From positions 1-25,114 of the forward strand of contig JBFHES010000037.1 in the NCBI GenBank assembly GCA_041584015.1: a stretch of 25,114 bases of DNA, in the 5' to 3' direction. The position numbers and the translations under genes are program-made. Under the pieces are notes generated by a model. The model was not told the origin of the DNA, made no database searches, and saw only the letters and a program-made list of their open reading frames with translations. Source of the stretch: JBFHES01 sp041584015 (GTDB lineage: Bacteria > Bacteroidota > Bacteroidia > Bacteroidales > M50B96). Positions 15,277-24,200 of this stretch are shown piece by piece; position 1 is the stretch's first letter, and each line of letters opens with the position of its first letter.

Positions 15277-16854
15277 TTAAAACTCTGAAGTGAACAAGAA
15301 CTCAAGCTTATCAAATTTATCAATGGCCATTTGAAGTCCGTATGCTGAGTCTGCCAAAAACACATCACGTCCATGCTTGTCTTTAGCCATGTATTGATAC
15401 TTGCGCTTTTTAAAATCATCAAGCTGTGCTTTATCATGACTTTTAATCCAACATGCTTTATGCAAATGCATCGGTTCGTAGCGACATTTAGCTCCATACT
15501 CATTTTCTAGTCGGTGCTCAATAACCTCGTACTGCAATGCGCCCACTGTTCCAATAATTTTGCGCCCGTTAAACTGATGAATAAAAAGCTGTGCAACACC
15601 TTCATCCATTAATTGATCGACACCTTTTGCCAACTGCTTTGATTTTAATGGATCGGCATTTTCGATATATCGAAACATCTCAGGAGCAAAGCTTGGAATG
15701 CCAACAATCTTTAGTTTCTCGCCTTCGGTAAGTGTGTCACCAATAACAAAGTTACCTGTATCAGGAATGCCAACAATATCGCCTGGATATGCAACATCTA
15801 TAATCGATTTTTTCTCAGCCATAAAAGCCGTTGGCGTTGAAAACTTAAATTGCTTTTTAGCTCTTACATGCAGATAATTTTTATTTCTCTCGAAGATGCC
15901 GGAACAAATACGAAGAAATGCGATACGGTTCCTGTGTTTAGGATCCATATTGGCATGAATTTTAAAAACAAAACCGGTAAACTTTTCTTCATTGGCTTCA
16001 ACAATACGAACATCCGTTTCATTTGACTGAGGACGTGGGGCAATATCGATAAAACATTCCAACAATTCCTGAACGCCGAAATTATTTAAGGCACTACCAA
16101 AAAACACCGGTGATATGGATGCATTGAGGTAATTCTCTTTATCAAATTCAGGATAAACAGTATTAACCAATTCCATTTCGTCAATCAGCTCCTCAGCTTT
16201 CTCACCAAGGTGTTCTTTCAATTTATCAATCTCATCCAAACGCAACGACACAGGCGCTTCAATTCGTTGTTTATCGTCACTTTGATAAAAATGAAGTTTG
16301 TTGTCAATTAACGAGTAAACACCTTTTAAGCCGCGCCCCATACCAATTGGCCAACTAAGTGGTCTAACATTAATGTGCAGTTTTTCCTCAATTTCATCCA
16401 ACAACTCAAATGGATCCTTACCTTCACGATCCAGCTTATTTATGAATACAATTATGGGAATATCGCGCAAGCGGCATACATTAACCAGTTTCTCGGTTTG
16501 AGCCTCAACACCTTTGGCAACATCAACCACTACGATAACGCTATCTGCTGCAGTTAATGTCCGAAATGTATCTTCTGCAAAGTCCTGGTGACCTGGTGTA
16601 TCAAGAATATTAATTTTAACTCCCTGATACTCGAAACCCATTACAGATGTAGCTACAGAAATACCGCGCTGCCGCTCAATCTCCATAAAGTCGGATGTTG
16701 CACCTTTCTTAATCTTATTTGATTTTACGGCACCAGCCACTTGAATAGCACCACCAAAAAGCAACAGCTTTTCAGTTAGCGTGGTTTTTCCTGCATCAGG
16801 GTGGCTGATAATTGCGAACGTACGTCGACGTTCAATTTCTGTAATTAAACTCAT
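15277..16854 (-). CDS. prfC: Peptide chain release factor 3 (RF3)
   Basis: 525-residue translational GTPase that recycles RF1/RF2 after peptide release. GTP-binding motifs: G1 HPDAGKT (18-24), the RGIS effector segment (63-66), G3 DTPGH (85-89), G4 NKLD (139-142). An EF-Tu-like domain 2 and an RF3-specific C-terminal domain follow (FNGRKIIGTVGALQYEVIEHRL, ending FLFTSEF). The start (MSLITEIERRRTFAIISHPDAGK) and length are canonical. An exact TAnnTTTG box precedes it by 19 bases, separating it from the gene upstream. Its TAA stop overlaps an ATG (TAATG), suggesting coupling to the following Gre-like gene. Confidence 0.97.
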   Translation of the reverse strand: MSLITEIERRRTFAIISHPDAGKTTLTEKLLLFGGAIQVAGAVKSNKIKKGATSDFMEIERQRGISVATSVMGFEYQGVKINILDTPGHQDFAEDTFRTLTAADSVIVVVDVAKGVEAQTEKLVNVCRLRDIPIIVFINKLDREGKDPFELLDEIEEKLHINVRPLSWPIGMGRGLKGVYSLIDNKLHFYQSDDKQRIEAPVSLRLDEIDKLKEHLGEKAEELIDEMELVNTVYPEFDKENYLNASISPVFFGSALNNFGVQELLECFIDIAPRPQSNETDVRIVEANEEKFTGFVFKIHANMDPKHRNRIAFLRICSGIFERNKNYLHVRAKKQFKFSTPTAFMAEKKSIIDVAYPGDIVGIPDTGNFVIGDTLTEGEKLKIVGIPSFAPEMFRYIENADPLKSKQLAKGVDQLMDEGVAQLFIHQFNGRKIIGTVGALQYEVIEHRLENEYGAKCRYEPMHLHKACWIKSHDKAQLDDFKKRKYQYMAKDKHGRDVFLADSAYGLQMAIDKFDKLEFLFTSEF

Positions 16855-16872
16855 TCATTGGAATTTGGCCTG

Positions 16873-16880
16873 CAAAAGTA
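16873..16880 (-). promoter_or_regulatory. Bacteroidota -7 box for prfC
   Basis: On the minus strand TACTTTTG followed by CA is an exact TAnnTTTG match just 19 bases before the prfC ATG, so the transcript would have a leader of roughly a dozen bases. It lies between the stop of the upstream minus-strand gene (16891) and prfC. Confidence 0.6.
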
Positions 16881-16890
16881 TAAAAATATC

Positions 16891-17385
16891 CTATGAGCCG
16901 AAATCCAAATCACTGCTTTCTATATTCTTAGCTTTTACTTTTCCGGATGCAATAAGTGCCAATAGTTTATCGGCCGCTTTTATTAAATCCGCATGAAAAT
17001 CTTCGATAACCAATACCGTTTTTTTATCCTTACGGCTAAGATGTTTGTATTGTAAGCCTTGCGTTTTTGATGTGATTAAAATATACGCACTTGGCACCAT
17101 GGCATGTGCTACATGATTTCGTAGTTTATCATACAACCAGTTGTTACGATTCGCAAATTGATAATGAGCCGGAAATAGTTTGTCAAAAGCCTTATTAAAT
17201 CTTGCTTTCGACTGTCCCCTTGCGCGCATTGGTTTATTGTCAAGATAACTGCCAAAGAACTCGATACTCTGCGTTATAATTACTAGTGCCAGGTAATAAA
17301 GCCTGTTATCAATTAAAAACTTAACATCATCGATTAGGTATTTTTGAATAAAAAACTTCTCGTCAAAAACTTTCTTTTCGTCCAT
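16891..17385 (-). CDS. Uncharacterised HEPN-like small protein
   Basis: 164-residue soluble, mostly helical protein with no signal peptide. The central part reads LALVIITQSIEFFGSYLDNKP (32-52), ARFNKAFDKLFPAHY (61-75), then LYDKLRNHVAHAM (84-96). The R89-N-H-V-A-H94 segment fits the R-x4-H motif found in many HEPN-superfamily proteins, where Arg and His can form an RNase site, but other non-nuclease HEPN-like families share it. No antitoxin, transposon or CRISPR neighbour is visible: prfC lies downstream with its own promoter and a divergent secreted protein gene begins 68 bases upstream. The tail (150-164) is acidic. Family and function are unproven. Confidence 0.6.
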   Translation of the reverse strand: MDEKKVFDEKFFIQKYLIDDVKFLIDNRLYYLALVIITQSIEFFGSYLDNKPMRARGQSKARFNKAFDKLFPAHYQFANRNNWLYDKLRNHVAHAMVPSAYILITSKTQGLQYKHLSRKDKKTVLVIEDFHADLIKAADKLLALIASGKVKAKNIESSDLDFGS

Positions 17386-17424
17386 GTATCAAAGTAAATA
17401 AAAGATGATGAATTTAAAAACGTT

Positions 17425-17432
17425 TATCTTTG
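17425..17432 (+). promoter_or_regulatory. Bacteroidota -7 box for the small secreted protein gene
   Basis: TATCTTTG is an exact TAnnTTTG match 21 bases before the ATG at 17454, giving a leader of roughly 15 bases. No clear TTG is seen at the -33 position. Confidence 0.55.
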
Positions 17433-17453
17433 GCTTCTTAGATTCAACAAAGC

Positions 17454-18041
17454 ATGTACAAAACAATACGCATAATACAACTGGTAGCATTTTTCGTTCT
17501 TTACGTAATGATAAGCAATGGCCAATCCAACCTAAACATAAAACTAAATACGTTTGCTTATAATTTAGCAGAGCCCTTAAATTCCGGAGACATGAAACTT
17601 GCGCTGAATAATAAAGGCAGCATTGTTTTTCAACCCGCAATTAATCTGTCTGTTGAGGCCTTTATGTATCAAAAGGTACTATCCTTCCGATTAAATCAAA
17701 GCTTTGTGCTCAATCCATATTTAAACCTTGATGGCGTATCAGGAATAAGTGCTCATCTCAGGGTTTACGGAAAATGGAAAACTGCCATTAACGTAGGAAT
17801 TGGGGGAGCAATGGCTTATCCACTACTTATTAACAATGCTGATGTTGGCGAAGTAAACAATGCACCTTTCATTACAGGTCTTGTTGAATATAATCGGTTT
17901 ATAAATAAGCGCACAGATTTATCAATTGCCCTTGCACACGCTTACAGCAATCATGTTTCTATTGCTGTTGGATTAAGATTCTGGATATCAAAAGACATTA
18001 AGATTAGAAGGAAATGCAGTACCTGCCCAGACTTTGGCTAA
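17454..18041 (+). CDS. Small exported outer-membrane-barrel-like protein
   Basis: 195 residues with a signal peptide (1-23, hydrophobic core IIQLVAFFVLYVMI, cleavage near NGQ). The mature part alternates hydrophobic and polar residues in strand-length runs (SIVFQPAINLSVEAF, VLSFRLNQSFVL, ISAHLRVYGKWKTAINVGIGG, TDLSIALAHAY, VSIAVGLRFWI), as in a small eight-strand or half barrel. The C-terminus is KCSTCPDFG, with two Cys, instead of the usual terminal aromatic residue, so membrane insertion is uncertain. The stop codon directly abuts the stop of the convergent minus-strand gene at 18042, with no bases between them. No family recognised. Confidence 0.65.
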   Translation: MYKTIRIIQLVAFFVLYVMISNGQSNLNIKLNTFAYNLAEPLNSGDMKLALNNKGSIVFQPAINLSVEAFMYQKVLSFRLNQSFVLNPYLNLDGVSGISAHLRVYGKWKTAINVGIGGAMAYPLLINNADVGEVNNAPFITGLVEYNRFINKRTDLSIALAHAYSNHVSIAVGLRFWISKDIKIRRKCSTCPDFG

Positions 18042-19517
18042 CTAGAACTGATAGACCACGCCTGAATATACCGCAAACGAATAAGGGTAATAATCTACTG
18101 TATAATCGCGATTATAAGGTTTAAGGGCGTATCTAAAAAGTGGTTGCATCTGAAACTTTAAATTCTTTGTGAATGGCACCTGAAGGCCTAATCCAACGAG
18201 ACTGTTATAATTAACTTTGTTAATATTTTCAGCAGCACCCAAATCATATACGTAATTACCATGCTCCATGTGAATATGATTATCTACTAAAACGTTGGTA
18301 CTTATTCCTCCGATAAGTTGCACATCAACTCTCTTATCGATAAGCTTGTACTTTGCCATAAGCGGCACTTCTACAAATTTAAAATTCTGATTAACCACTA
18401 TCTCCGATTCAAATGGACTCGCAGCAAGTAAGGTTACAGCTTCTGTCTGATTATCCCGAATGTCTCCTTTAACGGCATATCCGTTTTGGTCCCATTGCAA
18501 AGTAGCAATCGATGTTGCGGCGTAAATAACATTATTGTTTGTTCCTGAAGTAATTTTATTAAGGCTTAAACCATCAATGGTTTGCCCTTGCTCCAAATAA
18601 TACAATCCAGAGGAGAAACTCCAACGACTATTTCCGTACTCAACTGCAACGCCACCAGAATAAGCAATATAAGCCTGTTCCTTACTAGCATTTTCGTTGC
18701 CGCCACCTGTTTCGTAATACGAGTCATTGCCTGTATTAGATGTATTTCTAAATGAATACAATGGAGAAAAACTACCTGTCATGCCCCAATCCCAATTCTT
18801 ATTTTCATTTTGCTTAAAAGGCAAATCAGGAATAGTTTCGATAACAGGAACTTTATTCTCAATTACGGTAGACGTAACATCTGCCAACGACTCAGCAGTT
18901 TCGTATTCTGGTTCGGCTATTACATCATCTTTCTCAACCACTACATCTGAGAAAGTTGTTTCTTGAGAAACTAGTGGGTTTGCAATTTCTTTTATGTTCT
19001 CAGTTTCAGCAACAAGGTCTATAGATTCAGTTATAGTTTCTTTAATCGAGCCATTAACATCACCACTTAACGCAATGCTGTTTTCAGACACATTTGATAC
19101 AAGCTCAGGGAATCTACTTGAGCTTACAAGCTTCTCTGTTCTATTCGAAAAAAGAGCTGATCCTTTCTGGCTGCCAATTTTCCGTTTAATATCAACATGA
19201 TTTCTTCGATAGAGAGGCTCTAAATTTACGTCATGATCTTCTATCGACAGCAAATTATTCTCGAATTGTGTACTAAAGACCGATGCGTCACTTAGCTCAT
19301 ATAAGGTGGTATATTTATTAAAGTTTATCCAAATAAAAGTTGATGCTAACAGCAGAGTAACTGCGGCAGCCCATGGCAAAAGCATGAAAATTACCGCCTT
19401 TTTGCGTGGTTGTATAGCCTTCGCAATAACACCCCACGAATCAGCAGGCGCACTTATCTTTAATTGATTAAGCGACTGGCTTACTAATTTATCAATATTA
19501 CTCTTATCTTCGTTCAT
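18042..19517 (-). CDS. Probable anti-sigma/sensor protein: cytoplasmic tip, one TM helix, C-terminal barrel-like domain
   Basis: 491 residues. Residues 1-41 are cytoplasmic-like with the KISAPADSWGVIAKAIQ segment, 42-64 form a single membrane helix (VIFMLLPWAAAVTLLLASTFIW), 70-235 are a Ser/Glu-rich low-complexity linker, and about 240-491 look like an outer-membrane beta-barrel domain of the OMP_b-brl type (WGMTGSFSPLYSF, YIAYSGGVAVEYG, FVEVPLMAKYKL, VDVQLIGGISTNVLV, LGLQVPFTKNLKFQMQPLFRYAL, ending VVYQF). The ATG at 19517 overlaps the end of the sigma-factor gene by 14 bases, so translation is likely coupled. Pairing with an ECF sigma suggests that the N-terminus binds the sigma factor. The barrel domain may instead be periplasmic or sit in the outer membrane with the linker spanning; its topology is inference. 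Confidence 0.75.
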   Translation of the reverse strand: MNEDKSNIDKLVSQSLNQLKISAPADSWGVIAKAIQPRKKAVIFMLLPWAAAVTLLLASTFIWINFNKYTTLYELSDASVFSTQFENNLLSIEDHDVNLEPLYRRNHVDIKRKIGSQKGSALFSNRTEKLVSSSRFPELVSNVSENSIALSGDVNGSIKETITESIDLVAETENIKEIANPLVSQETTFSDVVVEKDDVIAEPEYETAESLADVTSTVIENKVPVIETIPDLPFKQNENKNWDWGMTGSFSPLYSFRNTSNTGNDSYYETGGGNENASKEQAYIAYSGGVAVEYGNSRWSFSSGLYYLEQGQTIDGLSLNKITSGTNNNVIYAATSIATLQWDQNGYAVKGDIRDNQTEAVTLLAASPFESEIVVNQNFKFVEVPLMAKYKLIDKRVDVQLIGGISTNVLVDNHIHMEHGNYVYDLGAAENINKVNYNSLVGLGLQVPFTKNLKFQMQPLFRYALKPYNRDYTVDYYPYSFAVYSGVVYQF

Positions 19518-20082
19518 CTACTAACTTAAAACTATCATCACTTTGTTTTACCTCCATAAGTTTGGCAATCTTTTCTTGAAGAATTGTTCTTGCTCTTGAA
19601 AGATTCGATTTAGACGTTCCTTCTGAAATATTAAGCTTTGCTCCTATCTCTTTATGATTAAATCCTTCAATAGCATAAAGGTTGAAAACCACTCTATACT
19701 GTGGGCTCAACTCTTGCACTAAATTAAGAATATCCTGTGCTGCAATTTGATCCAAAGTATCATCAAAACTAAAGTCCTCAGCAAAATTCTGAATCTCTAA
19801 ATCTGAGAACTTCATCTTCTTGCTACGGAAACTTTCAATTGCAGTATTAACAAATATTCTTCTTACCCAACCCTCAAATGAACCTGTGAACCTAAATTGT
19901 TCCAGACTATTAAATACTTTAATAAATCCTTCCTGCATTAAATCCTTTGCCTCTTCATAATTTTTCGCATACTGCATGCATAAAGCAAACATACGGTCAG
20001 CAAAAAAGCTATAAAGTTCCTGCTGAGACTCTACCTTTCCTTCAATACATTGCTTTATGATAAGCTCAAAATCTTTCGCCAA
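19504..20082 (-). CDS. ECF (extracytoplasmic function) RNA polymerase sigma factor
   Basis: 192 residues with sigma-70 region 2 (about 24-90: MFALCMQYAKNYEEAKDLMQEGFIKVF, then FEGWVRRIFVNTAIESFR) and region 4 (about 122-172: LSPQYRVVFNLYAIEGFNHKEIGAKLNISEGTSKSNLSRAR, a helix-turn-helix for the -35 element). It lacks region 1.1 and 3, as expected. The only in-frame start is TTG at 20082, just after a TAA; an ATG at 20095 is in the next frame and ends after nine codons. Homologs normally begin a few residues before the ELI--C--G motif, so the true start is near here. The stop overlaps the downstream TM/barrel gene. Likely role: signal-dependent expression of an envelope regulon; targets unknown. 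Confidence 0.93.
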   Translation of the reverse strand: MAKDFELIIKQCIEGKVESQQELYSFFADRMFALCMQYAKNYEEAKDLMQEGFIKVFNSLEQFRFTGSFEGWVRRIFVNTAIESFRSKKMKFSDLEIQNFAEDFSFDDTLDQIAAQDILNLVQELSPQYRVVFNLYAIEGFNHKEIGAKLNISEGTSKSNLSRARTILQEKIAKLMEVKQSDDSFKLVDERR

Positions 20083-20313
20083 AGCCTCTAAACATTACTA
20101 TTAATGAATACAACCGGCCAAATTTCAATATAAAAATAGAGTTCAACAAGAACACTGATGATAAAACTTAAACATTGGTTGCGTTTGCTCACATTCAATT
20201 TAATCAAACTCCAAATTACAATAATTATTTTGAGCATTAAAGAAGACCATTGTTTCTCATTTAAGAGGTCTTTTAAAAAGCAACCCAAATATTCCAATGA
20301 GAGTCTTATTTAC

Positions 20314-20344
20314 TTGTTGCACTCATATTAATAATATAAATTTG
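20314..20344 (+). promoter_or_regulatory. Promoter of the Cys-rich lipoprotein gene
   Basis: TTG (20314-20316), 20 bases, then TAAATTTG (20337-20344) is a full match to the Bacteroidota TTG / TAnnTTTG promoter architecture. The start codon at 20370 lies 25 bases later. Confidence 0.7.
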
Positions 20345-20369
20345 CGATGCTTCTAAAAACTATAGCAAT

Positions 20370-20858
20370 ATGAAAAACACAATAATCCTTATTCTAATTA
20401 CTATCGGTATAATCGGCATGATTTCATGTGAGCAATGTATCACCTGTCAGGTTATTGGAAAAATAGATACAAGTGCGACAGTATACTATGATACAGCAGC
20501 AGTTGATACAACCGGAACTCCAGCCGGAGTATTTATTGGATTAATTGATCCGGACACCATATTATATAGCGAGAAATGCGGATCGGGTTCTGAAATTGAA
20601 GCCTTCGAAGCTGACGTTCAGTTTGCGGCAGAATCAAGAACCTGCAAAGTGTATAGAATAGACCGAATGGACAATGGTATTAACCTCATTACAAAAATCC
20701 TTTGCGGTGGAAGACAAAACCACGAATTCTATCTAGCACAGCTTGATACATTGATAGATACAACTTATATAAACCCAACAGATCCTCTTAACGAATTGGA
20801 TGTAAGATTGTATGTTGACACAACTATTCAGCACCCAGGAAATTGGAGTTGCAAATAA
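20370..20858 (+). CDS. Cys-rich predicted lipoprotein
   Basis: 162 residues with a signal sequence (1-19) ending in a lipobox-like GMISC; lipidation is expected at C20. Six further cysteines follow (C23, C26, C70, C92, C112, C161), an even number that could form three disulfides in the periplasm or at the cell surface. The middle is Thr/Asp-rich with several D-T-T/D-T repeats (DTSAT, DTAAVDTTGT, LDTLIDTTY, YVDTTIQ). No family is recognised. It is a single-gene unit with a good promoter and intrinsic terminator, transcribed toward susC but separated by about 310 bases. It lies opposite the sigma-factor gene, so membership in that regulon is possible but unsupported by any motif. Confidence 0.75.
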   Translation: MKNTIILILITIGIIGMISCEQCITCQVIGKIDTSATVYYDTAAVDTTGTPAGVFIGLIDPDTILYSEKCGSGSEIEAFEADVQFAAESRTCKVYRIDRMDNGINLITKILCGGRQNHEFYLAQLDTLIDTTYINPTDPLNELDVRLYVDTTIQHPGNWSCK

Positions 20859-20913
20859 AAATTCGACAACATTTACGCTTTTTAAAGACACAAAACGCAC
20901 ATATAACGAGGCA

Positions 20914-20949
20914 AAAAAGGTAGAATTTCATTCTACCTTTTTCTTTTTT
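20914..20949 (+). terminator. Intrinsic terminator of the Cys-rich lipoprotein gene
   Basis: A 13-base stem, AAAAAGGTAGAAT (20914-20926) with ATTCTACCTTTTT (20930-20942), closes a 3-base loop and is followed by a T-rich run to 20949. It lies 55 bases after the stop codon. Confidence 0.9.
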
Positions 20950-21260
20950 CAAAGGTTTTAACAAGCTATTCTTATTTAATCTAAACGGGAGATTTCATTT
21001 ATATTGAATTAAATCTCAATGCAATATCCTGCCAAATTTTAACAAGTTTAATTAAAACTGTGAAAATTTTCACATATTTTTCTACTATTACTTCCAAATC
21101 GTGCAGTGTATCATAGTTTATTGCTGTTTCAACATTGATTTTTTTACTACATTAGTATCCTGAATTTTTAACAAAAACTTAATACAATGAAATAGTAGAT
21201 TTAAAAAAATTTGTATAACCGTATAATTAACCAATTTCACTAACCTAAAATTTTAAATGT
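20950..21260 (+). other. Long leader/regulatory gap before susC
   Basis: About 310 AT-rich bases without a gene. The main feature is the CRP-type palindrome at 21059-21074. A 7 of 8 match to the -7 box (TAGATTTA, 21196-21203) lies 58 bases before the susC ATG but has no TTG upstream, so the susC promoter is not firmly located. Confidence 0.5.
21059..21074. promoter_or_regulatory. CRP/FNR-family operator-like palindrome upstream of susC
   Basis: TGTGAAAATTTTCACA is a perfect 16-base palindrome with the TGTGA-N6-TCACA arrangement recognised by CRP in well-studied bacteria. It lies about 187 bases before the susC ATG. In Bacteroides a CRP-family regulator controls carbohydrate-use loci, so a nutrient-status input to this locus is plausible; the binding protein is not in the window. 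Confidence 0.5.
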
Positions 21261-24200
21261 ATGAGAAAATTTACCCTATTACTTACTCTAATGGTATTTA
21301 TAGGGCTTCATGTATTTGCACAAGCACGTACCATAACTGGTACGGTAAAAAGCGCAGATGATGGCTCTACACTACCAGGCGTATCAGTGATTGTCAAAGG
21401 GACATCCGTTGGTACCATTACAGATCCAGGTGGGAAATATTCTATTAAAGTGCCAGCTGATGGGAAAACACTCGTTTTTTCATTCGTCGGAATGACCACA
21501 CTTGAGGTACCAATAGGTGCTTCAAAAGTAATTGATGTCTCGCTCGAGACCGACGCCATGCGTGTTGATGAGGTTGTAATTACAGCCTTCGGTATCTCTA
21601 AAGAACGTAAATCACTTGGATATGCAGTTCAGGACGTTGAAGGTGAAGAATTTGCAAAAGCAAGAGAAGCAAACATTGTTAACTCGCTATCTGGTCGTGT
21701 ATCAGGTATTAACGTAACAAGTAGCTCTGGTGCTGTTGGATCTTCTTCAAGAATTACGCTTAGAGGTGCTTCTTCTATTACGGGAAGTAATGAGCCTTTA
21801 TTTATTGTTGATGGAATTCCAATAGACAATACCAACTATGGTAATGCCGATTACAATGGTGGTTTTGATATGCCTAACGGAATTGCAGATATTAATCCAG
21901 ACGACATTGAATCAGTTACGATTCTAAAAGGACCAAATGCTGCTGCTCTTTATGGTGTGCGTGCATCAAATGGTGTAATTGTTATTAAAACAAAGTCAGG
22001 AAAGAAAGGAAGTAAAAAAGATGGCCTGGGAGTTTCCTTCAACTCTACGACTTCTTTTGAAACTCCGCTTGTTCTGCCGTCATTCCAGAATTCATACGGA
22101 CAAGGACCAAACCACAACTACTTTGAGTGGGTTGATGGTACTTCTTCAGATGGTGGTGTTGATGAAAGTTGGGGACCTCCTCTCGATGTAGGTTTAAGTT
22201 TCGTACAGTGGGATTCTTACAAAGTTGATGGTGCTCCTTTACCATGGGTATCACAACCAAATAATGTTAAAGATTTTTACAACACTGGTATTACTTTAAA
22301 TAACAACCTTGCAATTTCTGGTGGAAGCGAGAATGCATCTTACCGTTTATCAATGGGTATGATGGACCAAACAGGTATTGTTCCGAACACAAGTATTAAT
22401 AAGTATAATATTAGTGGTAACTCTAACTTTAACATAACCGATAAATTTAAAGTTGGTTTCACTGTAAATTACATCAAGCAATTAAGTGACAATCTTCCTA
22501 CAGCTGGTTATACAAACGAGAACCCAGTTCAGCAAATGATTTGGTCAGGAAGAAATGTTGATTTTGATGCACTTCGTGATTACGAGAATTTACCACTTGC
22601 TCCTGCAGGAACTCCTGCAGAAGGCACTCCGATTAACTGGAACACTCAATTCCAAAACAATCCATACTGGATACTTGACAACAACCTTAACGGACTTAAC
22701 AAAGATCGTGTTATTGGTGGTATGAACTTAACATATGACCTATCTGACAACTTAAAAGTTATTGCCAAAACAGGTATCGATACTTGGTCATCACAAGTTA
22801 CAGTACAAAAAGCTATTGGAACCAACGAGTTTAGCGAAGGCTATTACCAGGAAATTGACAGAAGATATAATGAGATTAACTCAGAATTATTATTAGCCTA
22901 CAACAGAAAGCTTTCTGATGAATTCACTTTCAACTTCAATTTAGGTGCCAACCAAATGACACGTCAGTATACACGATTAATAGGTGAAGCACCACAATTA
23001 GAGCTTCCAGGCGTATACAGTCTTTCAAATGTTAAATCAGGTGTAAGCACTGTTCTAACTAGTTTTACTGAAGAAAGTCAAATTAACAGTGTTTATGGAT
23101 TTGGACAATTAGCATTCAGAAACTCTCTTTTCCTTGATTTCACAGGAAGAAACGACTGGGCTAGTGTTCTACCTTTGGAGAACAACTCTTTCTTCTATCC
23201 ATCTGTTACAGTTAGCGCTGTTCTTAATGAACTATTGGCTATCGAATCATCAAGACTTACTTTCTTGAAAATCCGCGGTGGATGGTCAAAGGTTGGAGGT
23301 ATTGGTGCTCTTGATCCTTACAAATTACAGCAGGCATTCCAATTTAGAGATGACCCTTGGGGATCAATCTTATTGGCATACAACCCTGATGAGTTGAATA
23401 ATCCAAATCTTAAATCAGAGCAAACAGTAGGTATCGAGTTTGGTTTAGACGCTAGATTCTTCCAAAACAGAGTACGTTTTGATGCAACCTATTTCGATCA
23501 AACAAGTACAGACTTGATTGTTCCTATTGAGGTATCAGCTGCTTCAGGTTATATTTCAGCCTGGGATAACGTAGGTGAAATGTCAAACAAAGGTGTTGAA
23601 ATGTTACTTGGTTTTACTCCGGTAAAAACAAAAGACTGGACAGTTGATTTAGACTTCAACTTCTATAAGAATAAAAACGAAGTAGTTTCATTAGGTGGAC
23701 TGGATGCTCTTATCTTGGGTGGACAGTGGAACGTAGACTTGCAAGCTCGTGCAGGCATGCCATACGGTGTACTTTACGGACCAGGTTATGCTCGCGACGA
23801 GAATGACAACATCATTCATGAAGGTGGTGTGCCGGTTGTAGCTGATGAATATATGGTTCTTGGAGACATTCAACCAGATTGGCGTGGTGGTGTAACACTT
23901 AACGTGAAATATAAAGGTTTATCATGTGCTGCAACAGTTGATGGTAAATTTGGTGGAGATGTATATTCAATGACAACTACATGGGGAAGATACTCAGGTA
24001 TTCTTGAAGAAACTCTTGAAGGACGCGAAACAGGTATTGTTGGTGATGGTGTTATGAACATTGGAACTGATGAAAACCCGGAATATGTGCCTAACGACGT
24101 TGTTGTTACTGCTGAGAAATATAACAAATCTACTTATGATAACTCCGTTGCTGAAGGTTCAGTATTTGACGCATCTTACGTTAAACTACGTCAGGTTGTT

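Noticed and set aside
17389..17640. 83-codon minus-strand frame over the start of the small exported protein
   Set aside because: Antisense to a gene with a clear signal peptide and exact -7 box; no motif of its own.
20088..20297. 69-codon minus-strand frame upstream of the sigma factor
   Set aside because: Non-ATG-supported, hydrophobic AT-rich translation without family resemblance; overlaps the likely promoter region of the sigma factor.
21196..21203. TAGATTTA as the susC promoter
   Set aside because: One mismatch to the -7 box and no TTG upstream; not strong enough for a separate feature.
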